From Limnanthes douglasii subsp. nivea (Eukaryota; Streptophyta; Magnoliopsida; Brassicales; Limnanthaceae), in the NCBI GenBank assembly GCA_036936605.1, contig JAUPFV010000001.1:71877910-71941909 (forward strand): a DNA stretch of 64,000 nucleotides, read 5' to 3'. The notes below the pieces were generated by a model that searched no databases, had not been told where the DNA came from, and was given only the letters and a program-made list of their open reading frames with translations. Shown here piece by piece: positions 1 through 10,824 of this stretch (position 1 is the first letter of the stretch; each line of letters begins with the position of its first letter). Position numbers and translations under genes: made by a program.

Positions 1-3000
1 TCCATTTACAACATTTGATATCTCTTCCCAAAATCATTCAACCGTACTAAGACACACATATTCTCATAAGTGCACCAAATTGTAAGGTCCCAAAGAGTAA
101 GATAGTCGTGGGTTCGAACCCATTAAGTGAAAAAACATTTTTCATGTAAGCACTGCACAAATCTAGAACATAGAAACCTGCATCGATGACCTCTCTGATG
201 TCCACATTCTCACTAATGTTCAATTCAGTGTTTGGGATTTCAGTTCAATTTTTTTTATATATATATGATACTCTGCTTCGCCAAAGTACCATGTTATAAA
301 TTAAGGCGATCTATATGTAATCATAACGCAGTTAGTATATCCTCATAGAGACTCGATTATTGTTCTTCATCAAGTAGTGTCGAGAAACCTATCGATGAGA
401 AAAAATCAGAGCTATGAGTATCGCTACTGTCTTGATGGAGCTTCTATTTAGGTTTTTTAATTTCTCTAATCCCACATCGGTCATTTGAACAATCTTATAC
501 TCTAATGTCTGACTATAAGTAACAACTGGAAAAAGAACACAAGGTCATTTGAAACTATAAACGGATTGTGATTGGTTGTTTCTATTTCCAGTTTTATTGA
601 AATGTAAGCGACTAATTAAGACTTCCATATGTTGAATAATAGTTAATACTTTTCTCTTTTATAAAGTCATATTAATTACTATTTTTTTCATGCATGTACA
701 ATTTGAGTAGATAAGCCACAAATTGAGAATTTACAATATTTTCTATATTTTCATATAGCTCGAATTTATGCTCCAGAACACGTTCCACAAATTTGCATTT
801 GTCAAATTTGCTTCTATAATTGTTAAAATCAATGAGATAGTTGAAATTTAATTCATCAAGTAACTGTGGGCCGCAAACTAGTCATTAGTTTGAGACTTAG
901 CTTAGAAGGTAGCAAACGACCATTACTTGTGATCCACTATTAGCGGATTGTGATTGGGATTTCAGTTCAAAAAATGTTTTGTATATAATACTCTGCTTTG
1001 GTAAAGTACCATGTTGTAAATTAAGGTGATCTAATGTAATCATAACGCAGTTTGTATATCCTCATAGAGACTCGATTGTTGTTCTTGATCAAGTAGTGTC
1101 GAGAAACCTATCGATGAGAAAAAATTAGCACAGCTATGAATATCGGTACTGTCTTGATGCATCTTTTATTTAGGTTTTTTAATTTCTCCAATCCCACAAA
1201 AGTTATTTGAAAAATCTTATACTCTAATCCCTGACTATAAGTAACAACTGGAAAAGAACACAAGGTCATTTGAAACTATAAACGGATTGTGATTGGTTGT
1301 TTCTATTTCTAGTTTTATTGAAATGTAAGCGACGAGTTAAAACTTCTATGTGCTGAATAATAGTTAATACTTTTCTCTTTTATAAAGTCATGTTAATTAA
1401 TATTCTTTTCATGCACGTATAATTTGACTAGACTAGCCACGAATTGAGAATTTACAATATTTTCTATATTTTCATATAGCTCGAATGTAGGCTCTAGAAC
1501 AAACTAGTCTCTAGAGCAAGAAACATGTGTATCCGTTTCTTCAGTTCAGTTTCATTGGTCCTAAAAATTTCATTATCTTGGAAATAAAATTATAACGTTC
1601 CAAAAAATTTCATTTGTCAAACGTGCTTCTATAACTGTTAAAATCAGTGAGATAGTTGAAATTTTATTCATCAAGTAACTGTGGGCCGCAAACTAGTCAT
1701 TAGTTTGAGACTTAGCTTAGAAGGAAGCAAACGACCAGTACTTATGATCCATTTACAACATTTCGAATCTCTTCCCAAAATCATTCAACCTTACTAAGAC
1801 ACGCATATTCTCATAAGTGCACCAAATTGCAGGGTCCCAAAGAGTAAGATAGTAGTTGGTTCAAACCCATCAAGTGAAAAAACATTTTTCATGTAAGCAC
1901 TGCACTAATCGAGAACATAGAAACCTGCATTGATGACCTCTTCGGTGTCCACATCCTCAGTAATGTTCAATATAGTGTTTAGGATTTCAGTTTAAAGAAT
2001 ATTTTGTATATAAGCTTCGCTAAAGTACCATGTTGTAAATTAAGGTGATCTAATGTAATCATAACGCAGTTAGTATACCCTCATAGAGACTCGATTGTTG
2101 TTTATCATCGAGTAGTGTCGAGAAACCTGTCGATGAGCAAAAATTAGCAGAGATATGAGTATCGGTACTGTCTTGATGCATCTTTTATTTAGGTTTTTTA
2201 ATTTCTTCAATCCCACAACAGTTATTTGAAAAATCTTATACTCTAATTTCTGACTATAAGTAACAACTGGAAAAAGAACACAAGGTCATTTGAAACTGTA
2301 CATAATTTGTGATTGGTTGTTTCCATTTCTAGTTTTATTGAAATGTAAGCTGCGAGTTAAGACTTCCATGTGCTGAATAATAGTTAATACTTTTCTCTTT
2401 TATAAAGTTATGTTAATTAATATTATTTTCATGCACGTATAATTTGACTAGACTAGCCACAAATTGAGAATTTACAATATTTTCTATATTTTCATATAGC
2501 TCGAATATAGGCTCTAGAACAGACTAGTCTCCTGAGGAAGAAATATGTGTATCAGTTTCTTCATTTCAGCTTGATGGGTCCTGAAATTTTTATTATCTTG
2601 GAAATAAAATTATAACGTTCCACAAATTCGCATTTGTCAAATGTGCTTCTATAACTGTTAAAATCAATGAGATGGTTGAAATTTTATTCATCAAGTAACT
2701 CTGGGCCGTAAACTAGTCATTAGTTTGAGACTTAGCTTAGAAGGCAGTAAACAACCAGTACTTGTGATCCATTTACAACATTTGGTATCTCTTTCCAAAA
2801 TAATTCAACCTTACTAAGACATGCATATTCTCATAAGTGCACCAAATTACAAGGTCCCAAAGAGTAAGATAGTCACGGGTTCGAACCCATCAAGTGAAAA
2901 AAATTATTTTTAAGTAAGCACTACACTAATCGAGAACATAAAAACTTGCATTGATGACCTCTCTGGTGTCTACATCCTCACTAATATTCAATTCAGTGTT

Positions 3001-4209
3001 TGGGATTTCAGTTTAAAAAATGTTTTGTATATAATAATATGTTTCGCTAAAGTACCACGTTGTAAATTAAGGTGATCTAATATAATCATAACGCAGTTAG
3101 TATATTCTCATAGAGACTCGATTGTTGTTCTTTATCAAGTAGTGTTGAGAAACCTGTTGATGAGCAAAAATTAGCAGAGCTATGAGTATCGATACTATCT
3201 TGATGTAGCTTATATTTAGGTTTTTTAATTTATCAATCCCACATCGGTCATTTGAACAATCTTATACTCTAATTCCAGACTATAAGTAACAACTGGAAAA
3301 AGAACACAAGGTCATTTGAAACTTTAAACGGATTGTGATTGGTTGTTCTATTTCCAGTTTTATTAAAATGTAAGCGACTAGTTAAGACTTCCATGTGCTG
3401 AATAATAGTAGTCTTCCATGTGTTGAATAATAGTTAATATTGTTCTCTTTTATAAATTCATGTTAATTAGTATTCTTTTCATGCATGTAAAATTTGACTA
3501 GATAAGCCACCAATTTAGAATTTATAATATTTTCCATATTTTCATATAGCTCAAATTTAGGCTCCAAAATAGACTAGTCTCCAGATGAGGAAACATGTGT
3601 ATCCGTTTCTTCAGTTCAGCTTCATGGGTCCCAATTTTTTTTATTATAATGGAAATAAAATTATAACGTTCTACAAATTTGTATTTGTCAAATGTGCTTC
3701 CATAACTATTAAAATTAATGAGATGGTTGAAATTTTATTCATCAAGTAACTGTGGGCCGCAAACTAGTCATTAGTTTGAGACTTAGCTTAGAAGGCAGCA
3801 AACAACCAGTACTTGTGATCCATTTACAACATTTGATATCTCTTCCCAAAATCATTCAACCTTACTAAGACACACATATTCTCATAAGTGCACCAAATTG
3901 CAAGGTCCCAAAGAGTAAAATACTAGTGGGTTCGAACCCATCAAGTGAAAAAACATTTTTCATGTAAGCACTGCATAAATCTAGAACATAGAAACCTGCT
4001 TTGATAACCTCTTTGATGTCCACATCCTCACTAATGTTCAATTCAGTGTTTGGGATTTCAGTTCAATTTTTTTTATATATATGATACTCTGCTTCGCCAA
4101 AGTACCATGTTATAAATTAAGGCGATCTATATGTAATCATAACGCAGTTAGTATATCCTCATAGAGACTTGATTGTTGTTCTTCATCAAGTAGTGTCGAG
4201 AAACCTATC
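1..4209. repeat. ~1,025-bp tandem repeat array, left block
   Basis: Four to five head-to-tail copies of a unit of about 1,025 bp. The landmark CATAGAGACTCGATTGTTG recurs near 341, 1060, 2085, 3110 and 4160, giving spacings of 719, 1025, 1025 and 1050. The unit is AT-rich and I see no conserved open reading frame in it. Each full unit carries a tRNA T-arm/B-box-like word (GGTTCGAACCC, for example near 109, 2879 and 3930; mutated near 1859). One unit near 930-975 is a short deletion variant. The same array resumes at 14682 and 26079, so elements 1 and 2 lie inside it. The function is unknown; it behaves like a long-period satellite. Confidence 0.9.
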
Positions 4210-4681
4210 TGATGAGTCCGAATTCGAAGAGCTCCCCGGAAGGGTAGTCCAAAGTAAAACTCCCCGAAAATCGGACAGACTCCAAGACTATAATCCGAAC
4301 AGGACTGTTTGATCCGGGCAGGTGATTTTGGACACAGCAAACATAAGACGATTCGAACTATGACTAAAGTACTTTTAAACCTAATCACTATCTGACTAAG
4401 CTACCTGTGCATTTGCTTAAACTTCATGGGTCTTTAAACATGACCCGGGTCCATGAAACTTGACCCGAAAGCCCATAAGGGCCCAAATTACACACTATAA
4501 ATACCCAACCACCAGCATTAACTATGGGTAAGAAAAATTAACTGCTGCCAGGCTGCTCAATTCTCTCACCACCCTTAAAACACCTTGAAACACCACCACA
4601 CCACCGTGAAACACCCTTACGCCGCCTTAAAACTCCACTTAAAATTACCAGCCTACCCTCAGGCTACTTTTATCCACACCA
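4210..4681 (+). repeat. Element 1 5' LTR (472 bp)
   Basis: Starts TGATGAGTCC and ends TATCCACACCA. It is identical base for base to 14210-14681, exactly 10,000 bp downstream. A TATA box (TATAAATA, 4496-4503) lies about 180 bp before the LTR end. A GC-rich block with several TCCGGA/TCGGACAG-type words fills the first 120 bp. The host array sequence GAGAAACCTATC abuts the left end. Confidence 0.97.
4496..4503 (+). promoter_or_regulatory. LTR TATA box of element 1
   Basis: TATAAATA inside the LTR, preceded by CACAC and followed by a CAACCACC-rich stretch. It is the likely core promoter for the genomic RNA. The diverged LTR of element 2 has the same TATAAATACCC core on its own sense strand (25830-25837). 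Confidence 0.75.
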
Positions 4682-4754
4682 AATTGGCGACCACAGTGGG
4701 AGGCGACGGTGCCTGAATCAAACATTCAAAACCAAGTAAAAGAATTCTGTCCGA
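4682..4754 (+). other. Element 1 primer-binding site and gag leader
   Basis: Directly after the LTR comes AATTGGCGACCACAGTGGG, a TTGGCGACC-type site where a tRNA 3' end would prime minus-strand synthesis. I cannot assign the tRNA with certainty. A short leader follows to the gag ATG at 4755. Element 2 keeps the same site with one change in the visible core (reverse strand of about 25650-25672). Confidence 0.7.
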
Positions 4755-7097
4755 ATGAATCCGGATAATCCAGAGCTTCCACCAGCTTTGCTCGAAGTGG
4801 TGGAAGAGAACGATGAATATACTGTCCAAGAGCGTGACAGGTTGAGGGTCGAAATAGAAGCTCTGAGGGCTGAGAAGGCCAAGATGGGCATGAAGGAGAA
4901 GTCCAAAGCATCGGTTGCTCATCGCTCTGACAACCCTCGAGAGCATGAGGCTTCGAAGACTCATGTGAGCACTAAAAAGACACATGCTAGTTCTAAAAAG
5001 TCTCACCGGTCCAAGCCTGTGGAGAGTTCTGACTCAAGTTCAGAATCTTCGGACAGCTCTTCGGACAGTGAGGGGAATGAAAAGTCCTTGTCCTCCAGCA
5101 GTGACGAAGGGCGAACCAGGAAAAAACAAAAGCAAGTTAAAAAGTATTCCAGAAAAAGAGACCACCATGGAAGAATGAAAAGACACATTGGGAAAGGATC
5201 ATCTCACAGCCGGAGGCATATAGACCGGTTGCTGATGGATCCATTTGCTTTCCATGATGAGCCAGGTATCTTTGCAACACCTAATGAGGATACCGTGTTC
5301 AGTCGTGGAAGGAATTGGAGGCAGTCTCCACTGTCTTCTAAAATCCTATCCGGGAACCTCCCCAAGAGGTTTGACAGCACAAAGATGGAGAAGTACGACG
5401 GCAGTACTGATCCGGACAATCATCTGGAGCAATTCAAGAACTTCATGATGAACTTTGATGATGATGATAAACTACTCTGCAGGGCATTCTCCCAATCCTT
5501 TACGGGGAGTGCTCTGAAGTGGTACAACAGCCTTCCTCAGGGTTGTATCAGAGACTTTGACACCTTCTGGGTGGCCTTTCGAAGGCAGTTTGTGGGAAGT
5601 AAGGAGCTCAAGGGCAATGGAGATACCATAATCCATTGTGCCCAAGAGCCAAATGAATCATTGAAAGAATACATAAGTCGTTTTGTGAATACAAAGAACG
5701 GGCTGGCTGATTGTTTTGAACAAGTGGCAATAGCATCCCTGAGACAGGGTTTGAACCCGGGCAACCTGGCCGATTCAGTAACAAGGAAGAAAGCCATGAC
5801 CTGGGGTGGATTGCTAAATCAAGTCGGCAAGCAAATAAATGTTGATGAAACAAAAAAGACCAGGGTGCACAGGCAGGTGAGATCCACCCCGGTAACACCA
5901 ACTCCCAATCCAAACCAGTCCGGCAACAAAGCTAGAGAAACCGGACAGGGGCATGGAAGAGGAAAAGCTCAGTCTCAACCAGCTGCTCCTGCACAAAGTC
6001 AACAGTCTAGAAACAAAAGGGGGCCGTGGGTCCAACCGGAGTGGTTTGCAGAGCTCAAAGAGAGTGTGGCAACCATTTTCGAGAAAACTAAAGATGAAGT
6101 ACACTACAGGAGACCGGCAACCTTGCAGTCTCCCAGAGAACATCGAAACAGTTCTTTTTGTCAATATCACAATGATATTGGCCATACTACTGATGATTGT
6201 ATAGCCTTGAAGCAAGAGGTTCAGAACCTGATTGAAAGAGGGAAGTTGGGTGCGTATGTCAAAAGAAGAGGAGGCAACAGGCCTGATAACACTCACCGGG
6301 CTGGTCCGGTTAATGCTGCCCCAGAAGGGGCCATGGTAATTGTTGAAAGGTTTGATGTGGAATCAGAATACTTGGATCCTGATCCAACAAGGAACAGAGT
6401 GGGTGCAATAGAGGAACGTTCCAGGTCGGTCTCCGGGCTCATTAAATTCTTTGAGTCCTTGACAATTTTCGGAGGGGACACCGTAACGGCTCCTACCACT
6501 TCATCAAGAAAAAGGCATGTTCATAATTTGGCAACCCAACTAGAAGGGGGCATGACCTCTTATCAATCGTCAAATCTATTTCCATTCATTGTCTTTGATG
6601 GGGATGATTTGAGAGACATTGCTGGTCCTCATGAAGATGCTGTTGTCATAGGAGCTTCGATAGGGGGCAATGAGATAAGGCGAATCCTGGTAGATACTGG
6701 GAGCTCTGCCAATATCCTTTTCCTAGATACTTACAAGAAAATGAAAAATCCAGCTGTGATTCAAAAGTCAGACCGATCGATTGTAGGTTTCACGGGCAGT
6801 TCAGCTGATGTAATTGGTGAGTTCGAAGAAGAAGTATTGTTGGGCAGAGGCCCTTTCAAGAAAACAGTCAGAATACTTTTCATTGTGGTGGACTGTCCCA
6901 CTTGTTACAATGCTATTCTAGGGAGATCTTGGCTCTCTAGGATGCATGCAGTGGCTTCAACAGTTCATCAGTGTCTAAAATATGCTGTTCAGGGGCAGGT
7001 TGGGGTTGTCCGGAGCAGTCAAAAAGTTGCAAGAGAATGCTATGCCACTGCCTTGGCTCCACGAACACTGGGGGCAGTCCGTATGAGTGACCAATAG
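4755..7097 (+). CDS. gag-pro: Gag-protease polyprotein, element 1
   Basis: 780 residues, intact. Residues ~1-160 are charged and Ser/Lys-rich. A retrotransposon Gag domain lies at about 190-345 (landmarks KWYNSLPQGCI and ISRFVNTKNGLADCF). A knuckle-like CX3HX4HX4C (CQYH...GH...C) is near residue 475. The aspartic protease active site, DTGSS, starts at residue 647. Gag should build the cytoplasmic virus-like particle and the protease should cut the polyprotein. The frame ends in CAA TAG CAG TTT and continues open in the same frame into pol, so the stop is probably suppressed part of the time. The ATG at 4755 follows the leader closely, and element 2 conserves an ATG at the same place. Confidence 0.93.
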   Translation: MNPDNPELPPALLEVVEENDEYTVQERDRLRVEIEALRAEKAKMGMKEKSKASVAHRSDNPREHEASKTHVSTKKTHASSKKSHRSKPVESSDSSSESSDSSSDSEGNEKSLSSSSDEGRTRKKQKQVKKYSRKRDHHGRMKRHIGKGSSHSRRHIDRLLMDPFAFHDEPGIFATPNEDTVFSRGRNWRQSPLSSKILSGNLPKRFDSTKMEKYDGSTDPDNHLEQFKNFMMNFDDDDKLLCRAFSQSFTGSALKWYNSLPQGCIRDFDTFWVAFRRQFVGSKELKGNGDTIIHCAQEPNESLKEYISRFVNTKNGLADCFEQVAIASLRQGLNPGNLADSVTRKKAMTWGGLLNQVGKQINVDETKKTRVHRQVRSTPVTPTPNPNQSGNKARETGQGHGRGKAQSQPAAPAQSQQSRNKRGPWVQPEWFAELKESVATIFEKTKDEVHYRRPATLQSPREHRNSSFCQYHNDIGHTTDDCIALKQEVQNLIERGKLGAYVKRRGGNRPDNTHRAGPVNAAPEGAMVIVERFDVESEYLDPDPTRNRVGAIEERSRSVSGLIKFFESLTIFGGDTVTAPTTSSRKRHVHNLATQLEGGMTSYQSSNLFPFIVFDGDDLRDIAGPHEDAVVIGASIGGNEIRRILVDTGSSANILFLDTYKKMKNPAVIQKSDRSIVGFTGSSADVIGEFEEEVLLGRGPFKKTVRILFIVVDCPTCYNAILGRSWLSRMHAVASTVHQCLKYAVQGQVGVVRSSQKVARECYATALAPRTLGAVRMSDQ

Positions 7098-7103
7098 CAG
7101 TTT
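7092..7103 (+). promoter_or_regulatory. Leaky gag-pol stop codon (CAA UAG CAG UUU)
   Basis: The only stop between Gag-protease and Pol, with both sides in the same frame (4755 and 7098 are both multiples of 3). The context CAA UAG CAG UUU is close to the tobamovirus type-I readthrough motif UAG CAR YYA and differs only at the last position. Element 2 has the same 12 bases and element 3 has UAG CAA UUA. This suggests a functional readthrough site rather than decay. Confidence 0.75.
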
Positions 7104-10100
7104 GAGGGCCTTTCTGGGGGTGAGGGTGAAATTGATGACCCCAGGGAGACCCCCGGAGTGTTGATCCCAGTTGAGGAGGTTGAGACACATTGCTTAGAAG
7201 AAGGGAAATCTGTCAAGATAGGGTCCAAAATGCCACAAGTATTGAAAGAAGAAATGTTAAAATTCTTAAAAGACCATCAGCATGTTTTTGCCTGGTGCAA
7301 TGCTGATGTTACTGGAGTGCCGTCAGAAGTGATTTCTCATCACTTATCTGTCCGGAGAGACGTAGCACCAGTGGTGCAAAAAAGGAGAGCTTTCTCAAAA
7401 GAAAAGGCTGATGTCATTGTACAAGAGGTTGACAGACTCACAAAGATGGGGCACATTAAAGAAGCTCAGTATCCTTTGTGGACTGCCAATCCAGTCTTGG
7501 TAAAAAAGAAAAACGGTAAATGGCGAATGTGCATAGACTTCACGGATCTCAATCGAGCTTGCCCAAAAGACTTGTATCCGGTCCCCCGGATAGATCAGCT
7601 GGTAGATTCTACTTCTGGGAACAAGCTACTCTCCTTCATGGATGCTTTCTCCGGATATAATCAGATCCAGGTGGATCCAAGAGATCAAGAGCATACCACT
7701 TTTGTTACTGATAGAGGATTACACTGCTACAAGGTGATGCCTTTTGGTTTGAAGAATGCTGGGGCTACTTATCAAAGGTTAGTCAATAAAACCTTTGCTG
7801 ATCAAATTGGAAGAAATATAGAGGTTTACATTGACGATATGATGGTGAAAAGTGTGGATGAGCAGCTACACTTGTCCGACCTCCAGGAGACTTTTACCAA
7901 CCTGGCCAAGGTGAATTTAAAGCTAAATCCTGAAAAATGTGTGTTTGGAGTGCAGTCCGGGAAGTTCTTAGGGTACATTATAAGTGAGCATGGAATCCAG
8001 CCCAACCCGGACCAGCTCAATGCTTTGTTTCAAATGGAGCCTCCTCGAAATGTTAAAGAAGTGCAGCGGTTAACGGGGAGGTTAGCAGCTTTGAACAGGT
8101 TTATCTCTAGGTCTTCGGACAGATGTGCTCCTTTCTTTCAAACTCTGAAAGGTGCAAAGGGGTTTGAGTGGACACCACAGTGTGATGAGGCGTTCAATGA
8201 AATTAAGAAGCATCTGTCCTCTCCGAAGACCTTATTCAAACCAATCAATGGGGAGACTCTATTTGTGTACCTGGCTGTTTCAAGTTGTGCCATCAGTGCT
8301 GTGTTGGTTAGAGAGGTTGATGGGTATCCTCACCCCGTATACTACATCAGCAAAAGCCTGATTGATGCTGAACGGCGCTACTTAAAACTTGAAAAATTAG
8401 CGTTAGCCTTGGTGATAGCTGCAAGAAAGATGAGGCCTTATTTTCAGGCTCATCCTGTCGTAGTCCGGACATCTTTCCCTTTAAAAAATGTCCTTCAGAA
8501 AGCGGATATTTCAAGCAGAATGACAAAGTGGTCAGTAGAGTTGGGGGACTTCGACATAGACTTTGCTCCTCGAACAGCAGTAAAAGCTCAGGCTGTGGCT
8601 GATTTTCTGGTCGAATTCCATTCTGATAGGGACTCAGAACAACTTGCTGATTCAAAAGACAAAAAAGTATGGATTGTCCGAACAGATGGGGGATCCAGTG
8701 CCATAGGATCTGGGGCAGGAATATGTCTAACCTCTCCTTATGGGGACAACATGTTTCAAGCTATTTGTTTTGCTTTTAGGGCGTCCAATAACGAGTCCGA
8801 ATACGAAGCAGCTATAGCTGGATTAAAATTGGCTTATATTTGTGGAGCAAAAAGGGTCAAGCTACTAAGCGACTCCCAATTGCTTGTCCACCATGCTTTG
8901 GGCCTATCAGAGGCTAGAAAAGAGCAGTTAATCAAGTATTTGCTTCTTTTGAAAAATGAGGCAATGAAGTTTAAAGCTGTTGTCTATGAGCATATTCCCC
9001 AGGCAGAGAATGAATTGGCAGACTCATTGGCAACAATATCATATACGGAGTCCTATCCGTGGATCCATGTGCTTGAAAGTCCTTCTATTCAACTTGATGA
9101 AGGGGAGAAAGAGGAAGTTTTTGAAATACAAGCAAATAAACCTCAAGATTGGAGGTCTCCACTTATACAATATCTGTCTGATGGTATTGTGCCTTTGGAA
9201 AAATCACAAGCCAGAACATTAAAGCACAAGGCTCGTGGTTTCATCATGATTAGAGAGATCTTGTACAAGAAATCCTATAGTAAACCTCTCCTACGCTGTT
9301 TAGGAGATAATGAGTCACAAATGGTTCTCTCCGAATTGCATGATGGTGAGGGATCAGCCCATTGTGGATTTAGAGCATTAACAAGAAGAGTGCTTCTCTC
9401 CGGATATTATTGGCCTTCAATAATGAAAGATGCCAAGGAACTGGTAAGAAGGTGTGACCCATGCCAGAGGTACAGCAATGAAATTCATGTACCAGCCATT
9501 CCTATGGAATCAATTTCTGAGCCTATCCCTTTTGCTCGATGGGGATTAGACTTAGTTGGGCCTCTCCCTATGGCGTCCGGAGGACGCAAAACCATAATCG
9601 TGGCCATTGATTACTTTTCGAAGTGGATAGAAGCAGCCCCCTTGGCAGGAACAACATCAAAGGCTGTTATAAAATTCATTTTATCCAACATATGTTGCAG
9701 ATTTGGTGTCCCTCAGAAAATAACAACAGATAATGGGCCACAGTTTGACAACCGAGAAATGGAGAGCTTCTGTGCCTCAAGGGGTATTCAGCACTGCTTT
9801 TCTTCCCCATTCCACCCACAAGCCAATGGGCAAGTTGAGGTGGCTAATAGAACAATACTGTCCGGCTTAAAGAAAAATCTGGAAGGGGCTGCTGGGAAGT
9901 GGCCTAGTTATTTACAAGAAGTCTTGTGGGCATACCGGACAACGCCTGGGGCTGCCACACAAGAATCACCTTTTGCCTTGGTCTATGGGATGGATGCAGT
10001 AGCTCCCATAGAGAAGACACTCCCATCTTTTCGTGTTCATAACTTCTCCGGACAGGCTAATGAAATAGCAATCAGAAATCAGCTTGATTTAATTGAAGAA

Positions 10101-10385
10101 AGGCGAATAAAAGCTCATCTTAGAATGGCACACTATCAGGGCTTGATGAGAAGCAGGTTTGCTTCCAAGGTTAAAAGAAGGGACTTTCAACCAGGAGATA
10201 AAGTATTGAGGAAAGTTTTCCTGCACACCAAGGAAAAGCTCTTCGGAAAGTTGGCCCCAACCTGGGAGGGTCCGTATACTGTGGTTGAAAGAATCAAGCC
10301 TGGCACATATTGGCTGGAAGACAAAGATGGTAGGGTTTTAACTCACCCTTGGAATATTGAACACCTTCGAATGTATTTGGAATAA
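7098..10385 (+). CDS. pol: Pol polyprotein (RT-RNaseH-integrase), element 1
   Basis: Open from the codon after the UAG at 7095 to TAA at 10383-10385, about 1,095 residues. There is no ATG near its start; the first is a Met (KMPQVL) roughly 45 codons in, which fits readthrough. Domains in order: a short linker; reverse transcriptase (KKKNGKWRMCIDFTDLN, then the catalytic YIDDMM near 7830); RNase H (RTDGGSS near 8680, DSQLLVHH, ENELADSLA); zinc-binding HHCC integrase N-terminus (H...CDPCQRY); integrase core (LDLVGPLP, TTDNGPQFD and the HPQANGQVE block); and a C-terminal LRKVFLHTKEK...WEGPYTV region. It copies the RNA to DNA and integrates it. No lesions seen. Confidence 0.95.
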   Translation, partial: QFEGLSGGEGEIDDPRETPGVLIPVEEVETHCLEEGKSVKIGSKMPQVLKEEMLKFLKDHQHVFAWCNADVTGVPSEVISHHLSVRRDVAPVVQKRRAFSKEKADVIVQEVDRLTKMGHIKEAQYPLWTANPVLVKKKNGKWRMCIDFTDLNRACPKDLYPVPRIDQLVDSTSGNKLLSFMDAFSGYNQIQVDPRDQEHTTFVTDRGLHCYKVMPFGLKNAGATYQRLVNKTFADQIGRNIEVYIDDMMVKSVDEQLHLSDLQETFTNLAKVNLKLNPEKCVFGVQSGKFLGYIISEHGIQPNPDQLNALFQMEPPRNVKEVQRLTGRLAALNRFISRSSDRCAPFFQTLKGAKGFEWTPQCDEAFNEIKKHLSSPKTLFKPINGETLFVYLAVSSCAISAVLVREVDGYPHPVYYISKSLIDAERRYLKLEKLALALVIAARKMRPYFQAHPVVVRTSFPLKNVLQKADISSRMTKWSVELGDFDIDFAPRTAVKAQAVADFLVEFHSDRDSEQLADSKDKKVWIVRTDGGSSAIGSGAGICLTSPYGDNMFQAICFAFRASNNESEYEAAIAGLKLAYICGAKRVKLLSDSQLLVHHALGLSEARKEQLIKYLLLLKNEAMKFKAVVYEHIPQAENELADSLATISYTESYPWIHVLESPSIQLDEGEKEEVFEIQANKPQDWRSPLIQYLSDGIVPLEKSQARTLKHKARGFIMIREILYKKSYSKPLLRCLGDNESQMVLSELHDGEGSAHCGFRALTRRVLLSGYYWPSIMKDAKELVRRCDPCQRYSNEIHVPAIPMESISEPIPFARWGLDLVGPLPMASGGRKTIIVAIDYFSKWIEAAPLAGTTSKAVIKFILSNICCRFGVPQKITTDNGPQFDNREMESFCASRGIQHCFSSPFHPQANGQVEVANRTILSGLKKNLEGAAGKWPSYLQEVLWAYRTTPGAATQESPFALVYGMDAVAPIEKTLPSFRVHNFSGQANEIAIRNQLDLIEERRIKAHLRMAHYQGLMRSRFASKVKRRDFQPGDKVLRKVFLHTKEKLFGKLAPTWEGPYTVVERIKPGTYWLEDKDGRVLTHPWNIEHLRMYLE

Positions 10386-10824
10386 AATTTATGTAAATAT
10401 TTACTTGTTTAAACATCCATGTAAATATTTTGGGGCATACCACTATCTCTCTCTGGCGCCACGGAGAGCTTTAAATGAAACTTGGAGCTTTTTTGAATAA
10501 ATTTTCTAAGTTTTTACAAAATTCTGTTGATTGCCATACTACCCGGACTGAAAGATCTAAGGGCTATTTAAATTCTAGCCGGAAAAATTAAACACTCTCA
10601 CAATGAGAAGTACTTAAACAAACTTTAGAATAAGAGAAAGGTTGTGCAAGATAAAACATTCATTCAATAAACTTAAAGTTGCCTTGGCCTTCCAAGGACT
10701 TTGTGAACAAGTTTAAACACAATACAAAAATCTGTCCGGTCAAAACGGACAGCATCACAAAAAAGGAGCCTTGGCCTTCCAAGGACTTTGGTTCAAACAA
10801 ACATTAAACAAAACAAATTACCAT
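10386..10824. other. Spacer between pol and the antisense gene, with conserved hairpin
   Basis: Non-coding. Just after pol, at 10447-10469, CTCTCTCTGGCGCCACGGAG can fold into a short stem-loop containing the palindrome TGGCGCCA. It is preceded by GGGGCATAC. Equivalent hairpins follow pol in elements 2 and 3. The words CCTTGGCCTTCCAAGGACTTTG occur twice (10680s and 10770s) and a related copy follows the antisense gene of element 2. This spacer is also the 3' UTR of the antisense gene. Confidence 0.6.

Noticed and set aside
100..135. Possible tRNA gene in each array unit (GGGTTCGAACCCAT)
   Set aside because: Only a T-arm/B-box is present. No acceptor, D or anticodon arms can be folded around it, and some copies are mutated.
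4137..4388. Recurrent 60-80-residue minus-strand frames over the LTRs (also 14194 and 15662)
   Set aside because: They recur only because the LTR and array sequence are duplicated. They cross the LTR boundary and have no protein-like features.
7040..7160. Ogre-type intron between protease and RT
   Set aside because: Gag-protease and pol are already in one frame with only a UAG between them. No convincing GT...AG pair flanks the stop in all three elements.
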